A DNA stretch of 64,000 nt from CAYUQT01 sp964596165 (GCA_964596165.1 CAZQTW010000031.1:1-64000), one strand, 5' to 3'. Counted from the stretch's first letter, positions 35,915 to 44,795 are shown. Notes: generated from the letters alone by a model not told the origin. Made by a program: numbers and translations.

Positions 35915-36913
35915 ATGTTGAAGTCACCGGCGGTAAGGGGTCTTGTCCTTGTCATCGTGTTCTTGTGGGCGGCCGGGGTGTCCGCGGCCGACGGGTTGTG
36001 GGCCAAGGGCAACACGCACACCCACACGACCATCAGCGACGGCAACGCGTCGCCCGAGGAGGTGGTGCAATGGTACAAGGACCACGGATACCAGTTCCTC
36101 GTGCTATCGGATCACGACCGGATGGCGCCCCTCGACTTCTTCGAGAAGAACAGCGATGCGAACTTCATCTTGATCCCCGGCGTCGAGCTGTCGGTCCTTC
36201 GCCACAAAGGCAACGCGTCCATCCACCTCAATGCGATCGGCAATCGGACTCCCTCCAAGTCGATCGTTAGGACGAAGGCCGGCGAGGCGTTGGCGGAAAA
36301 CATCGATCAAATTCGAAAGGCGGGGGCGATTCCCCAGGTCAACCACCCGTCCTTCCACCTTAACGACCGCGGTGCCGCGAACGTGCTGATCGGTACCCTG
36401 TTGATGGAAACCTACAATCACAGCTCGCGGTCGGACGAAATGGGATCGATGCATCAGCCCATCTTCGAGGCGGCGTGGGACGTTGCACTGACGGCCGGAA
36501 AGCGGGTCTACGGCGTGGCGGCCGACGACACGCATGATTACAAGACGTTCGGTCCGAAGCGCGCCAATCCCGGCGGCGGGTGGGTTATGGTCCGCGTCGT
36601 CAAGCTGACGCAGGAGGAGATCTTCAAGAGCCTGTTGGCCGGTGAGTTCTACTCGTCAACAGGAGTGGAGTTGGAGCGTCATGAGTTCGACGGTCAGTGC
36701 ATTCGCGTCGGCGTAAAGCCGAAACCGGGCGTCACGTACACGATCTGGTTCATCGGTCGCGGTGGCATGCCGCTGAACAAGGTGACCGGTCCGACGGCCG
36801 AGTACCGTCTGAAGGGCAATCCGTTGGAAGCGTACGTCCGCGTGCGGATAGACGCCAGCGACGGCACGAAGGCCTGGACGCAACCCGTCTGGCCCGGCGG
36901 GGTCCCGAAGTAA
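35915..36913 (+). CDS. Secreted PHP-domain metallohydrolase
   Basis: 332 residues. A signal peptide (cleaved near VSAAD) leads into the PHP fold: KGNTHTHTTISDG (metal-binding HxH), LVLSDHDRM, LIPGVELSV, PQVNHPSF and GVAADDTHDY supply the histidines and acids of a trinuclear metal site. PHP enzymes hydrolyse phosphoesters; exported members of this type occur in planctomycetes, with unknown substrates. The C-terminal 80 residues form a beta domain. The start at 35915 has AGGAG 6 nt upstream; the frame is open upstream but the earlier residues are not signal-like. It is followed by repeats and a convergent sialidase-like gene. Confidence 0.9.
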   Translation: MLKSPAVRGLVLVIVFLWAAGVSAADGLWAKGNTHTHTTISDGNASPEEVVQWYKDHGYQFLVLSDHDRMAPLDFFEKNSDANFILIPGVELSVLRHKGNASIHLNAIGNRTPSKSIVRTKAGEALAENIDQIRKAGAIPQVNHPSFHLNDRGAANVLIGTLLMETYNHSSRSDEMGSMHQPIFEAAWDVALTAGKRVYGVAADDTHDYKTFGPKRANPGGGWVMVRVVKLTQEEIFKSLLAGEFYSSTGVELERHEFDGQCIRVGVKPKPGVTYTIWFIGRGGMPLNKVTGPTAEYRLKGNPLEAYVRVRIDASDGTKAWTQPVWPGGVPK

Positions 36914-36933
36914 CCGCACAATCAGAGGATTCA

Positions 36934-36957
36934 ACGCAAAGACGCCAAGACGCAAAA
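36934..36957 (+). repeat. Three tandem 8-mers
   Basis: ACGCAAAG, ACGCCAAG and ACGCAAAA stand head to tail just after the PHP gene. A hairpin GGTGCGT/ACACACC follows at 37020-37037. Confidence 0.6.
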
Positions 36958-37085
36958 GGCGAGGGCGGACGACGCGCTTTCGGCGCACGGCGCTCCTTCT
37001 CCCCTTGGTAAGGGAGGAAGGTGCGTCACGACACACCTACATCCTCCGATCCGAGTTAACCCACAGACTGTCTCGTTGTTCGCGT

Positions 37086-38273
37086 TCACTTCCCGTAGAA
37101 CCAGTCGACTCCCACACGGAGCAGGTGCAGGCCATCGCGTTGGTGATAGACGATCAGCGCGATGTCGTCCACGAACGTCAGACTCGGATAGCCGTAGTCG
37201 TTGTCCGGCTCGCCGGCCAAGACGCGTTGGTTTGTCCAGGTCTGGCCGTCGTCCTTGGAGAGAATCGCCGCGAACGGCGTCCGCCGTCTCGGGGGATTTT
37301 TCGGCCCCCCGATGCATCGGAGCAGGAGCAGATCGCCCGTCTTGGGGATCCGCTTGACGTTCAGCGCCGAGGTGCTGTACGGCGGTAGGGGCAGATCCTT
37401 GACCTGCTCGCCCTTCGACCACGTCTGGCCACGATCGGTGGAATATGCGCGGCCGACAAACCGGCTGTAGCTCCGCGTCAGCATCATGACGCGACCGTCC
37501 TTGAGCTCGACGACATGGGGTTCTTGCGCCTCGATCGGTAGCATGTTGACCTCGTTGGTGCTGCGGTTCCACTTATAGCCGTTGTCGTCGGACCAGGCAG
37601 TGTAGCTCACGTAGCCGCCATGATCGCCCTTGTCGGACCGCACCTGCGTCTCGGCCGGCACCAGGATCCGCCCGCCGGAAAGCTGGATCGGCTTGTCGTT
37701 GTGCACGAGGTGATACCCCCACTGAGGCGTGAGGATGAGCTGATCGCCCCACGTTTTCCCGTCGTCGATCGAGCGGCGGTAGTAGGTGTGGCCATAGAGG
37801 GGCTCTTCGCCGGGCGAGTAGATGTAGGTCAGGAGGAGGTGTCCGTTCGCCAGCCGCAGGAAGCTGGGGTGGCAGTAGTAGTCCTTGCCGGGTCGCACGG
37901 GCGGAGGAACGAGGATGAACTCGTCGCCCCACGTCTTGCCCTTGTCCGAGGAATAGCGGGCGCCGATCGCGCCATCCTCGGCGCCGTTGGGCAAGAAATG
38001 CGTGTAGGCGAGCAGGAGGCGGCCGTCCTTAAGAACCTCGACGTCACCCGGCATCCCGCGATAGCCGTATTCCTTCTTGGGTAGCCTGACGACGTGCACG
38101 TCCTCACAGAGCGGCTGTGCCGTTTGATCGGCTGTGGCCTGGGCGGCTTGCGCGGATCGTACGGCAGAGGCATGTTGCAGTTTGAACCCGAGGGGGTCGC
38201 CCGCCGTGACGACCGCCACAGCCAGCGTGACCAATAGCAATTTCACATTCGCTCGGCTCGTCATCGTGGTCAT
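37086..38273 (-). CDS. Secreted sialidase-like (BNR/Asp-box) protein
   Basis: 395 residues. A signal peptide precedes a six-bladed propeller with four Asp boxes: SSDKGKTWGDE, SIDDGKTWGDQ, STDRGQTWSKG and SKDDGQTWTNQ. The N-terminal strand has YRGMPGD, where sialidases usually show (F/Y)RIP, so the Arg is present but the motif is altered. Exo-alpha-sialidases release sialic acid, but many Asp-box propellers in planctomycetes act on other glycans. The ATG at 38273 has GAGGT 6 nt upstream; the frame runs further to 38393 without a signal. It is divergent from the beta-propeller lipoprotein at 38443. Confidence 0.88.
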   Translation of the reverse strand: MTTMTSRANVKLLLVTLAVAVVTAGDPLGFKLQHASAVRSAQAAQATADQTAQPLCEDVHVVRLPKKEYGYRGMPGDVEVLKDGRLLLAYTHFLPNGAEDGAIGARYSSDKGKTWGDEFILVPPPVRPGKDYYCHPSFLRLANGHLLLTYIYSPGEEPLYGHTYYRRSIDDGKTWGDQLILTPQWGYHLVHNDKPIQLSGGRILVPAETQVRSDKGDHGGYVSYTAWSDDNGYKWNRSTNEVNMLPIEAQEPHVVELKDGRVMMLTRSYSRFVGRAYSTDRGQTWSKGEQVKDLPLPPYSTSALNVKRIPKTGDLLLLRCIGGPKNPPRRRTPFAAILSKDDGQTWTNQRVLAGEPDNDYGYPSLTFVDDIALIVYHQRDGLHLLRVGVDWFYGK

Positions 38274-38374
38274 GTGACTACCTCGTGATTGTGATGGTCG
38301 GATGTGGCAGATCATAACCCTGCCGGTGCCGTGGGCAAGCCGGGCGTGAGTGGCGCTGTGTAGTTCCGACCTAC

Positions 38375-38394
38375 GGTGCGTGTCTTGACGCACC
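38375..38394 (+). repeat. Dispersed hairpin repeat
   Basis: GGTGCGT (38375-38381) and ACGCACC (38388-38394) form a perfect 7-bp stem with a 6-nt loop. Similar hairpins occur at 29955, 35564 and 37020. Confidence 0.6.
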
Positions 38395-38442
38395 CCCTGT
38401 GGCTGGATTCATATCTCGTTAGTCATTACGTGAGGTGAAAGG

Positions 38443-39681
38443 ATGATGATGAGCCGTTGTCGAGTTGCCGTGCTGCTGGGCTGCGCTTCAATTCTGGTCC
38501 CGCTTGCGTGCATACCGCCGGCGTCCGATCCATTGTGCGCAACGATATCGCCCTCCCCCGGCGAAGAAAGCTCGCTCTGGTACCACACGCGCGGCGATAC
38601 GAAGCTCGACCTGGCAACCGGCGTGGCCACCGACGCCGAGGGGAACGTCTATCTGGGGGCCCACCAGCAAGGCCCCGCTGAGATTTACACGGACATGGTG
38701 GTCTACAAGTTCGCGCCCGACGGGACGGAACTCTGGAAGACCCGTTGGGGCGGCGAGTTCCAGGAGAAGGCCTTCATCGTGGCAATGGCCGGAGGCACGG
38801 TCTATGTCGGAGGGCTGCAGAACACGAGCATGCAGCCGACCGACGCCCACATGGCCGTCATCGCACTGGATGCGAACGACGGGCACCTGCTGTGGGAATT
38901 CACCTGGGGCCAGGGCTTCGGCTACCAGGAGGTCAACGGCCTCGTGGTCGACGGGGATTCGATCTATGTATCGGGTTGGACGACCGGCCGGACAACCGGC
39001 GTCGATCTGGCGATTCTCAAGCTCGACCTTGCCGGTAACCTCGCGTGGGCCCAGACCTGGGGCGGGGCGGGCTGGGACCAGGCCGACGGCCAGATGGTCG
39101 TGGTCGACGACGCGATCTATATCTCGGGGCGGTATAACGCCAAGAACTATCTCATCGGCGGCAAGGCGCTGCTGGCCAAGTTCTCGAAGGCGACGGGCCA
39201 ATACATTGCGCACAAGATGTGTGGCGGGACGGTCTTCAACGATGCCCTGGGTATGACGAGCGATGGAACGTCCCTGTATGTTGTCGGCCTGACGATCGTG
39301 AGCAACGGCGGCGGACAGATCTTCCTGCGGAAGTACGACAAGCAACTGAATCTGATCTGGCAGCGCCTGTGGGGCGGCCGAGGCGGCGAGTCGTCGCGGG
39401 CGGTGGCCGTCGATGTCGACGGTGATATCCTCGTGGCCGGCCACACGGATAGCTGCGGCAGCGGCGCCAACGATGTCGTACTTCTGCGATACAGCCCCGA
39501 CGGCAACCTCCGGTGGGCGCGGCTCTGGGGCGGACCGGGCATCGATTCGGTAGGGGGGATCGCCCTGTACGGCGACTATGCCTACGTGGCCGGCGAGACC
39601 TTCAGCTTCGGGGCGGGGCAGAACGACGCCCTTCTCATCAGGGCGAACTGCCGAACGGGGGCGTTTCCGGCGGCGGAGTGA
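38443..39681 (+). CDS. Beta-propeller (SBBP-like) lipoprotein
   Basis: 412 residues. The N-terminus has a lipoprotein signal ending in ILVPLAC. The rest is a series of about seven repeats near 50 residues each, with blade motifs such as TDAEGNVYLGA, GGTVYVGGLQN, DGDSIYVSGW, VDDAIYISGRY, DGTSLYVVGL, DGDILVAGH and GDYAYVAGE, each followed by a WGG turn. This is the SBBP-type propeller found in secreted planctomycete proteins; its function is unknown and no catalytic motif is visible. It should sit in the outer or inner membrane by its lipid. A purine-rich site (GAGGTGAAAGG) precedes three consecutive ATG codons. Confidence 0.85.
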   Translation: MMMSRCRVAVLLGCASILVPLACIPPASDPLCATISPSPGEESSLWYHTRGDTKLDLATGVATDAEGNVYLGAHQQGPAEIYTDMVVYKFAPDGTELWKTRWGGEFQEKAFIVAMAGGTVYVGGLQNTSMQPTDAHMAVIALDANDGHLLWEFTWGQGFGYQEVNGLVVDGDSIYVSGWTTGRTTGVDLAILKLDLAGNLAWAQTWGGAGWDQADGQMVVVDDAIYISGRYNAKNYLIGGKALLAKFSKATGQYIAHKMCGGTVFNDALGMTSDGTSLYVVGLTIVSNGGGQIFLRKYDKQLNLIWQRLWGGRGGESSRAVAVDVDGDILVAGHTDSCGSGANDVVLLRYSPDGNLRWARLWGGPGIDSVGGIALYGDYAYVAGETFSFGAGQNDALLIRANCRTGAFPAAE

Positions 39682-39721
39682 CCCATCGGGCAAGGTAGGA
39701 AAGGTCGTCGACCAGAGGTGG

Positions 39722-39845
39722 TCTTGAAGCCATTCGTGGGTGCCACGGGCAGCGTGCTGCCAGCGCAGATGTGGCAGGAGACCGGGCAAACACGGGCGGA
39801 CAAGCCGCCCGTGGCACTCTCCACGAGAATCTTGAAACCATCCGT
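39722..39845 (+). repeat. 78-nt palindromic element with 11-bp inverted ends
   Basis: GTGCCACGGGC (39740-39750) and GCCCGTGGCAC (39807-39817) are perfect inverted ends. Inside are hairpins GGCAGC/GCTGCC (39748-39761) and CACGGGCGG/CCGCCCGTG (39791-39813). The element is bracketed by near-identical 16-mers at 39722-39737 and 39830-39845 (14 of 16 positions). Looks like a REP- or MITE-type element, with no coding capacity. Confidence 0.75.
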
Positions 39846-39846
39846 A

Positions 39847-40851
39847 TCAGTTTGTCTTCTTGAGTAATCCCGCGATCTGTCTACAGGCGCGATAGGCGGT
39901 GAGCTGCTTATCTTCAAAGATCGCCGCCTCCACATCCCGCCAGTCCATGGCTACCTGTACCGACCCGGGCAGCTCCTTTACGTCGTGGATCTTCTCCCGA
40001 ATGTCGGGCGGATTCCGCCGTTCCTTCTGGGTAAGGCGGACCAGGTAGATCGCCTCCAGGCCGTTCTCCTGATAGGCAAGCACGTCGGACTTCTTGTTGC
40101 CGATCCCTACGCCCCTGCCGATGAAGTCCCGGCGGATTCGGGCAAGTGACTGGCTCTTGTACCTTCGGTTTCCGGTGAGCAATTCCTCCGTCTCGGCCAA
40201 GAGCACCGGCCCGTTGGGGAATCGATGCTTGCGCAGCCAGTCCTTGGTCTTGGGACCGAGGTACTCCGACCGGCTGGTCAGATAGATGACCGTCCACCGT
40301 TCCGCTATACGGTTCATGACGCGAGGAGAATGGTTCATGGGCGGCGGATCCCCGGTGAGCACCCTTCTGAAGCCGGAATCCACCAGTGTTTTGTCCAGGT
40401 CCACGACGCAGAGTGCCGCATCGGCGGGACGAGCGGCCAGCAGCAGCTGAGTCTGAACGGACGATGCCGGCTTGTCCAGCGGCTGGTACCGGGCAACGAA
40501 CTCGTAGTCGCCGACCTTCTCCGGCCTGAACGTGAATGAGGCCTCTCCTTCGTGGTCGGTCCTGCCCTCGGCGAGCAGCTGGTCCTTGTGAAAGATGCGG
40601 ATCGGCGCATCTTCGACTTCGTGGGAGATCGAGACTTTCACCAGCTTGACCGTCATACGGACTTCCCGGCCGGGCAGACAGAGGGCGTCCTGACCCATGA
40701 AGAGGTACTTTCCGTCGGCGCCCAGTGCTTCGCGAAGGTGCGCGCATCCGGCACTCATCATCGCACCAGCCGTCAACGAGACGACGGCGGCGATCCGAAG
40801 GGGCAGACCTGATGCCGAGACGGGCAATGGCAAGACTGTTGACGCCCTCAC
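39847..40851 (-). CDS. Lipoprotein with HAD/LNS2-like phosphatase domain
   Basis: 334 residues. A signal with lipobox MSAGC (Cys36) leads to an Ig-like beta domain (about residues 60-140, RMTVKLVKVSISH to FVARYQPLD). The C-terminal half opens with VVDLDKTLVDSG, the DxDxT nucleophile motif of HAD phosphatases (Asp151, Asp153), and continues with LTSRSEYLGPKTKDWL and GNKKSDVLAYQ, which resemble the LNS2 domain of lipins and the App1-type phosphatidate phosphatases. It would be a lipid-anchored phosphatase, possibly acting on phospholipid; this is inference. Start is GTG with AAGGAG 6 nt upstream. Convergent with the propeller gene, separated by the palindromic element. Confidence 0.8.
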   Translation of the reverse strand: MRASTVLPLPVSASGLPLRIAAVVSLTAGAMMSAGCAHLREALGADGKYLFMGQDALCLPGREVRMTVKLVKVSISHEVEDAPIRIFHKDQLLAEGRTDHEGEASFTFRPEKVGDYEFVARYQPLDKPASSVQTQLLLAARPADAALCVVDLDKTLVDSGFRRVLTGDPPPMNHSPRVMNRIAERWTVIYLTSRSEYLGPKTKDWLRKHRFPNGPVLLAETEELLTGNRRYKSQSLARIRRDFIGRGVGIGNKKSDVLAYQENGLEAIYLVRLTQKERRNPPDIREKIHDVKELPGSVQVAMDWRDVEAAIFEDKQLTAYRACRQIAGLLKKTN

Positions 40852-40960
40852 ACGGAACTCCTTGAACGGCCGTTACACCAGTGTAGCGAAAAACCATCTC
40901 CAAAACTTCGAGTAATGCATTTCACTTCGCCGCGGGGACCGGGCATTGGATGGCTTGGGC

Positions 40961-41004
40961 TCGGGTACGCCATGTCCGGGTGCTCGCGCACCACGGCTCT
41001 GATC
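40961..41004 (+). repeat. Dispersed hairpin repeat, copy A
   Basis: A 44-nt unit that matches 46742-46785 at 40 of 44 positions. The hairpin GGTGC (40979-40983), loop TCGC, GCACC (40988-40992) lies inside. A diverged third copy is at 30006-30031. Confidence 0.75.
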
Positions 41005-41128
41005 CGTCTCTTCTTCGACCCCAACGCATCTCTCGCGCCCGGGGCTTCCACGACCTCGGCGGGTAGTGACACGGGCAGCCCGGAGCCCTTATCATGACGG
41101 GGTCCTGTCCAAGCGAAGGAGTTTGCTT

Positions 41129-42568
41129 ATGGCAATGACACGTCGGGAATTCGTCAGGCGTTCGGCGGCCGCCGGTGCGGTCGCGGCGTTTCCGTTTGCG
41201 ACCAGTTCGCGCGTGCTGGGGGCCAATGACGAGATCCGCGTCGGCGTCGTCGGCCTGGGAAATCGTGGCGTGGGCGCACACATCCCGCTGTTCGGCAGAC
41301 AGAAGGGTGTGCGGATCGCGGCGATCTGCGATCCCGACCAGGAGCGCCTCGACAAGGCCGCCGCACAGGTCGAGAAGAGTTACAAGTACAAAGCGGCGCC
41401 GTTCGTCGACATGCGCAAGATGCTCGAGATGAAAGATCTCGACGTCGTGTGCATCGCCACCATGCAGTACTGGCACTCGCTGCAGGTGATCTGGGCCTGC
41501 CAGGCCGGCAAACACATCTACTGCGAAAAGCCGCTGGCCCACTTCATCTGGGAAGGCCGCCAGATGGTCAACGCCGCCCGGAAGTACAACCGCTTGGTGG
41601 AGGTCGGCCTCCAGAGCCGCTCGACCCAGAACGTCTACGACACGATGGCCTACATCAAGGCGGGCCACCTAGGCAAAATCACGTACATCACGTGCTTCGC
41701 CAACAAGCCGCGAGTCCCGATCGGCAAGCGGACCGAACCGCTGCCCATCCCGCCGACGCTCGATTACGAGTTGTGGTGCGGCCCGGCCAAGAAGGATCCA
41801 ATCTATCGCGACCGCATCCAGTACGATTGCAGCTTCACATGGGACAAGGGCGACGGCGAGTCGTGCAACCAAGGCGTGCATGAGATCGACGTGGCCCGCT
41901 GGCTGATGGGCTACAATCAGCTCCCGAGGCGCGTCATCAGCCTCGGCGGGCGCTTCGTGTTCAACGATGCGGGCGACGTGCCCAACACGCAGATCATCTA
42001 CTACGACTATCCTAACGTGCCGATCCTGTACGAGGTTCACAATATGACCCGGGCCAAGGGGTCTAAGGACGCCCCCGATTTCCTCGGCGTCCGTACGGAC
42101 ATCTGCGTCCATTGCGAGGGCGGCACCGTGATGATGCGGAATGGGATCGTCCGCGACAAGGACGGCAAGGAGATCAAGCGGTTCCAGGGCGGCGAGACTC
42201 ACTTCGAGAACTTCATCAAGGCCGTCCGTAGCGGCAAGAAGGAGGACCTGCACGCCGACGTCCTCGAAGGGCACATCTCGACGGCCATCTGTCACGCCGG
42301 AAACGTCTCGTATCGGCTGGGCAAGACGGCCACCGTCGATGAGATGAAGGCCGCGGTGAAGGAGGCTCCGCTCTTCGCGGACATGCTCGACCGGATGCTG
42401 GTACACCTGAAGGCCCACGAGGTCGACGTGGACGCCCGGACGGTCACGCTGGGCCCGTGGCTGGAATGCGATCCGCAGAACGAGTGCTTCAAGGACAACG
42501 CCGAGGCCAACACGATCGTCAAGGGCTTCTACCGCGAGCCGTGGCTCGTGCCGGAAGTGAGGGTGTGA
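41129..42568 (+). CDS. Tat-exported Gfo/Idh/MocA family oxidoreductase
   Basis: 479 residues. The twin-arginine signal MTRREFVRRSAAAG is followed by the NAD(P)-binding domain (RVGVVGLGNRGVGAH, CDPDQERLDK), IATMQYWHSLQVI and the conserved YCEKPLAHF with the catalytic Lys. GVHEIDVARWLMGY carries the conserved His. The long C-terminal domain is the substrate-binding half. Members of this type are common in planctomycetes and are thought to act on sugars or sugar acids outside the cytoplasm. GAAGGAG lies 7 nt before the ATG at 41129. Downstream on the same strand is a small lipoprotein and a broken GH36 gene, so it may once have been part of a glycan-degradation cluster. Confidence 0.92.
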   Translation: MAMTRREFVRRSAAAGAVAAFPFATSSRVLGANDEIRVGVVGLGNRGVGAHIPLFGRQKGVRIAAICDPDQERLDKAAAQVEKSYKYKAAPFVDMRKMLEMKDLDVVCIATMQYWHSLQVIWACQAGKHIYCEKPLAHFIWEGRQMVNAARKYNRLVEVGLQSRSTQNVYDTMAYIKAGHLGKITYITCFANKPRVPIGKRTEPLPIPPTLDYELWCGPAKKDPIYRDRIQYDCSFTWDKGDGESCNQGVHEIDVARWLMGYNQLPRRVISLGGRFVFNDAGDVPNTQIIYYDYPNVPILYEVHNMTRAKGSKDAPDFLGVRTDICVHCEGGTVMMRNGIVRDKDGKEIKRFQGGETHFENFIKAVRSGKKEDLHADVLEGHISTAICHAGNVSYRLGKTATVDEMKAAVKEAPLFADMLDRMLVHLKAHEVDVDARTVTLGPWLECDPQNECFKDNAEANTIVKGFYREPWLVPEVRV

Positions 42569-42629
42569 GGGGCGGGCCGGGAGCAAGACATGATGATCGG
42601 ATTCGCACGTCGCGGAATGGTGGAATCGC

Positions 42630-42911
42630 GTGCCGAGTGCGTCCGGTTTTGGCAGGTTGGCTTGGTTTTGTGCGCTCCTATGCGTCATGGGATGTGACCC
42701 TCCCATAACCATGGATGTGTATCAGGCACACGCCCAAGGGTACGAGAGCATGGTCGCGGCTCAGGCCACGCGTATCGGGACTCCAGACGATCCGGAAAGC
42801 ACGGGCGAATACCTGGGCTGGCCGCTGGTCAGATTCCAAGATCGTGATGGTTCCGTATGGGAACTCCACATGACTGAGAAGTACCCGAAGACCTGGGGAG
42901 TCTGGGTGTAG
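42630..42911 (+). CDS. Small lipoprotein of unknown function
   Basis: 93 residues from a GTG start. ALLCVMGC is a fair lipobox within a short signal; the mature part (DPPITMDVYQ to TWGVWV) is not recognised. No strong ribosome site is seen. It lies 61 nt after the Gfo/Idh gene on the same strand, and 55 nt before the GH36 remnant. Real but unassigned; size and lipobox are the main support. Confidence 0.5.
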   Translation: MPSASGFGRLAWFCALLCVMGCDPPITMDVYQAHAQGYESMVAAQATRIGTPDDPESTGEYLGWPLVRFQDRDGSVWELHMTEKYPKTWGVWV

Positions 42912-42966
42912 AAACCTGGAGCAAAGCCCCGGCGAGTGCCCTTTGTGATCGCGGATAGGAGACTGA

Positions 42967-44016
42967 TTGGCGACTCGTGTCCGAGCTGGCCGCCAGTCGA
43001 TCTGGACCAAGCCAGTAGAAGAGGAAACTAGGCCCACGTTCAAGCTCCTGCTTCACGCCGAGCCGTCACACCTGTCGCTCACAACGTCCGACGATCAAAG
43101 TATCAAGAGATGCCGTCCGCATGTGACGTGGCGATACCTCGGCGAATCCGCCTGGCGACAGGAACTCTTCTCGCCGTTTGTCGGCTTGAAGACCGAGCAG
43201 CACCGGCTCTCGTTCGAAACAAAGGCCGGACCGCTCCGCGCGTCGATCACCATCGGACCCCAGGTGCCGGATGCCTGGGAATTCAGCGGCATGCTCACGA
43301 ACGACGGCGACAAGCCCATCGAACTGGCCCGCTTTCACTACCTCCACGGCACGATCGACAAGAAGTACGGCTTGCTGAAGGAATTCGGCAGGCTGATACG
43401 GCACGGCGAACACACGAAGCCGGAGCGCGCATTTCTGGAAGAGTTCTGGGCGAGCATGTCCGTGCGATGGCCACGACTGGCCGAGCCGATCCACGACACG
43501 GCTGACTGGGCCGTCGCGGTCGACGTCGGCGCACTGCTCACCGCATGGAATGAGCCCGGCTGGGTCTGCGGGTGCATCGGGCCCGGGACCGCGTTCGGCG
43601 AGGTCGGCCTGCAGACGATGCCCGACGAGCCGACGTTCTACATGGGCATTCTGCTGGACAATATCGCAATCGATCCCGGCGAGGCGCGGGCGCTGGAACA
43701 CGCCATCGTACACTATGGCGACCTCCAGGACGGTTTGCACTTCTGGGCCGAGCAGTGCGCCCGCCTGCATCCCAAGGCACGCGTCCCGGCACCGATGGTC
43801 GGCTACTGCTCGTGGTATCAGGTGGGCCTGTACAACTGGGCGAACGAGGCACGCCTGATTCGCGTTGCGCTGAACGACGTCGGGTTGAATCCGGACATCC
43901 GCTGGCGCCTGGCGGCATCGCGTCACACACCGAGTGTCCGGCTTGTGGACAACTGCCTGATTGTCGACAACCAGCCGCCGCACAGCCTGCGGATCGCGCA
44001 GTTGACGGCGGAGTAG
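42967..44016 (+). pseudogene. Truncated GH36-like gene (alpha-galactosidase-type N-terminal domain)
   Basis: The 349-residue reading frame has the N-terminal beta-sandwich of GH36-type enzymes (LRASITIGPQVPDAWEF, GTIDKKYGLLKEFG) and reaches VGYCSWYQVG near residue 276, where the catalytic TIM barrel should begin. Only about 70 further residues follow, so the barrel with both catalytic aspartates is absent; full-length members run 600-700 residues. The sequence after residue 285 does not look like barrel. A TTG start at 42967 has AGGAG 5 nt upstream and the earlier frame is closed. Most likely a deletion joined the domain to unrelated sequence; a short binding protein is the alternative. Confidence 0.55.
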
Positions 44017-44111
44017 GTGATGCCAGCTCACTGACGCAGCTTCTCGCTGCCCCCGCAGGTTGTTCCCTAACCCTCGAAACGATAAGCTGTGATTACGTAG
44101 GAGAAGGCTCC

Positions 44112-44567
44112 ATGGTCCGGCAGATCGTTGAACCAAGGCGAGGCATCAACATGGGCAGGCTCGTCGTCGATGTAATCGTTGAAAACGTCGAAGACGTTCG
44201 AAGAGCACAGCGAGGCGAGATCCGCCCGGACCAAGTCCGCCGACAGGCGATACAGGCCTTGGTGGACACGGGGGCCACGTTTCTCTGCCTGCCGGAACCG
44301 CTCATCCGACAGCTCGGCCTCCCGTTCAACCGACAGCGCGAGGCCCGGACGATCACCGGACCGATCGTTATGCGCATCTATGGGGGCGCTCGGATTACGG
44401 TGAACGATCGTGATTGCGACGACGAAGTGATGGCCTTGCCGGAAGGCCGCCAGCCCCTGCTCGGCCAAATACCCCTGGAGAAAATGGACTGGTGGGTAGA
44501 CCTGACGAATCAGAAACTCGTCGGCAACCCCGAGCACGACGGACAGTGGATGGCCGAGGTCTACTGA
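44112..44567 (+). CDS. Retroviral-type (clan AA) aspartic protease
   Basis: 151 residues. ALVDTGATFLCLPEPLI has the DTGA catalytic motif followed by the flap-like strand. The chain is half the size of pepsin, so it should work as a dimer like other bacterial and archaeal clan AA proteases. The start at 44112 has AGGAG 8 nt upstream; an ATG at 44151 is possible. No signal peptide, so it is cytoplasmic. The gene follows the GH36 remnant by 95 nt. Confidence 0.75.
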   Translation: MVRQIVEPRRGINMGRLVVDVIVENVEDVRRAQRGEIRPDQVRRQAIQALVDTGATFLCLPEPLIRQLGLPFNRQREARTITGPIVMRIYGGARITVNDRDCDDEVMALPEGRQPLLGQIPLEKMDWWVDLTNQKLVGNPEHDGQWMAEVY

Positions 44568-44621
44568 ACGCGCTTCCCTGATGGGCAAGGCTTGCCCAAA
44601 CCCGCGACCAGCGCTGCTTTT

Positions 44622-44795
44622 CTACCTGCGTGGGTCATCAACGCCGTCGGTGGGTGGCCGCCGCCCCAGACGTATGCCGACAAGAACCACGAAGCCCACC
44701 CCGAATGATAGAGCGAACACCAGAAGCACTCGGAGAGGCCGCTCTGCGAACTTCAGATAGTATGTCGCAGCGCATTCCGTCGGCTCCCGGAAGCA
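44622..44795 (-). other. Possible remnant of a small membrane protein
   Basis: A minus-strand frame open between a TGA at 44796-44798 and TAG at 44622-44624 encodes 57 residues with a clear helix (LLVFALSFGVGFVVLVG) and a basic end (RLGRRPP), but has no ATG and no ribosome site. It lies just downstream of the symporter gene on the same strand. Could be a gene fragment or chance. The rest of 44568-44851 shows no gene; a GGGCAAG/CTTGCCC hairpin stands near 44584-44598. Confidence 0.25.
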
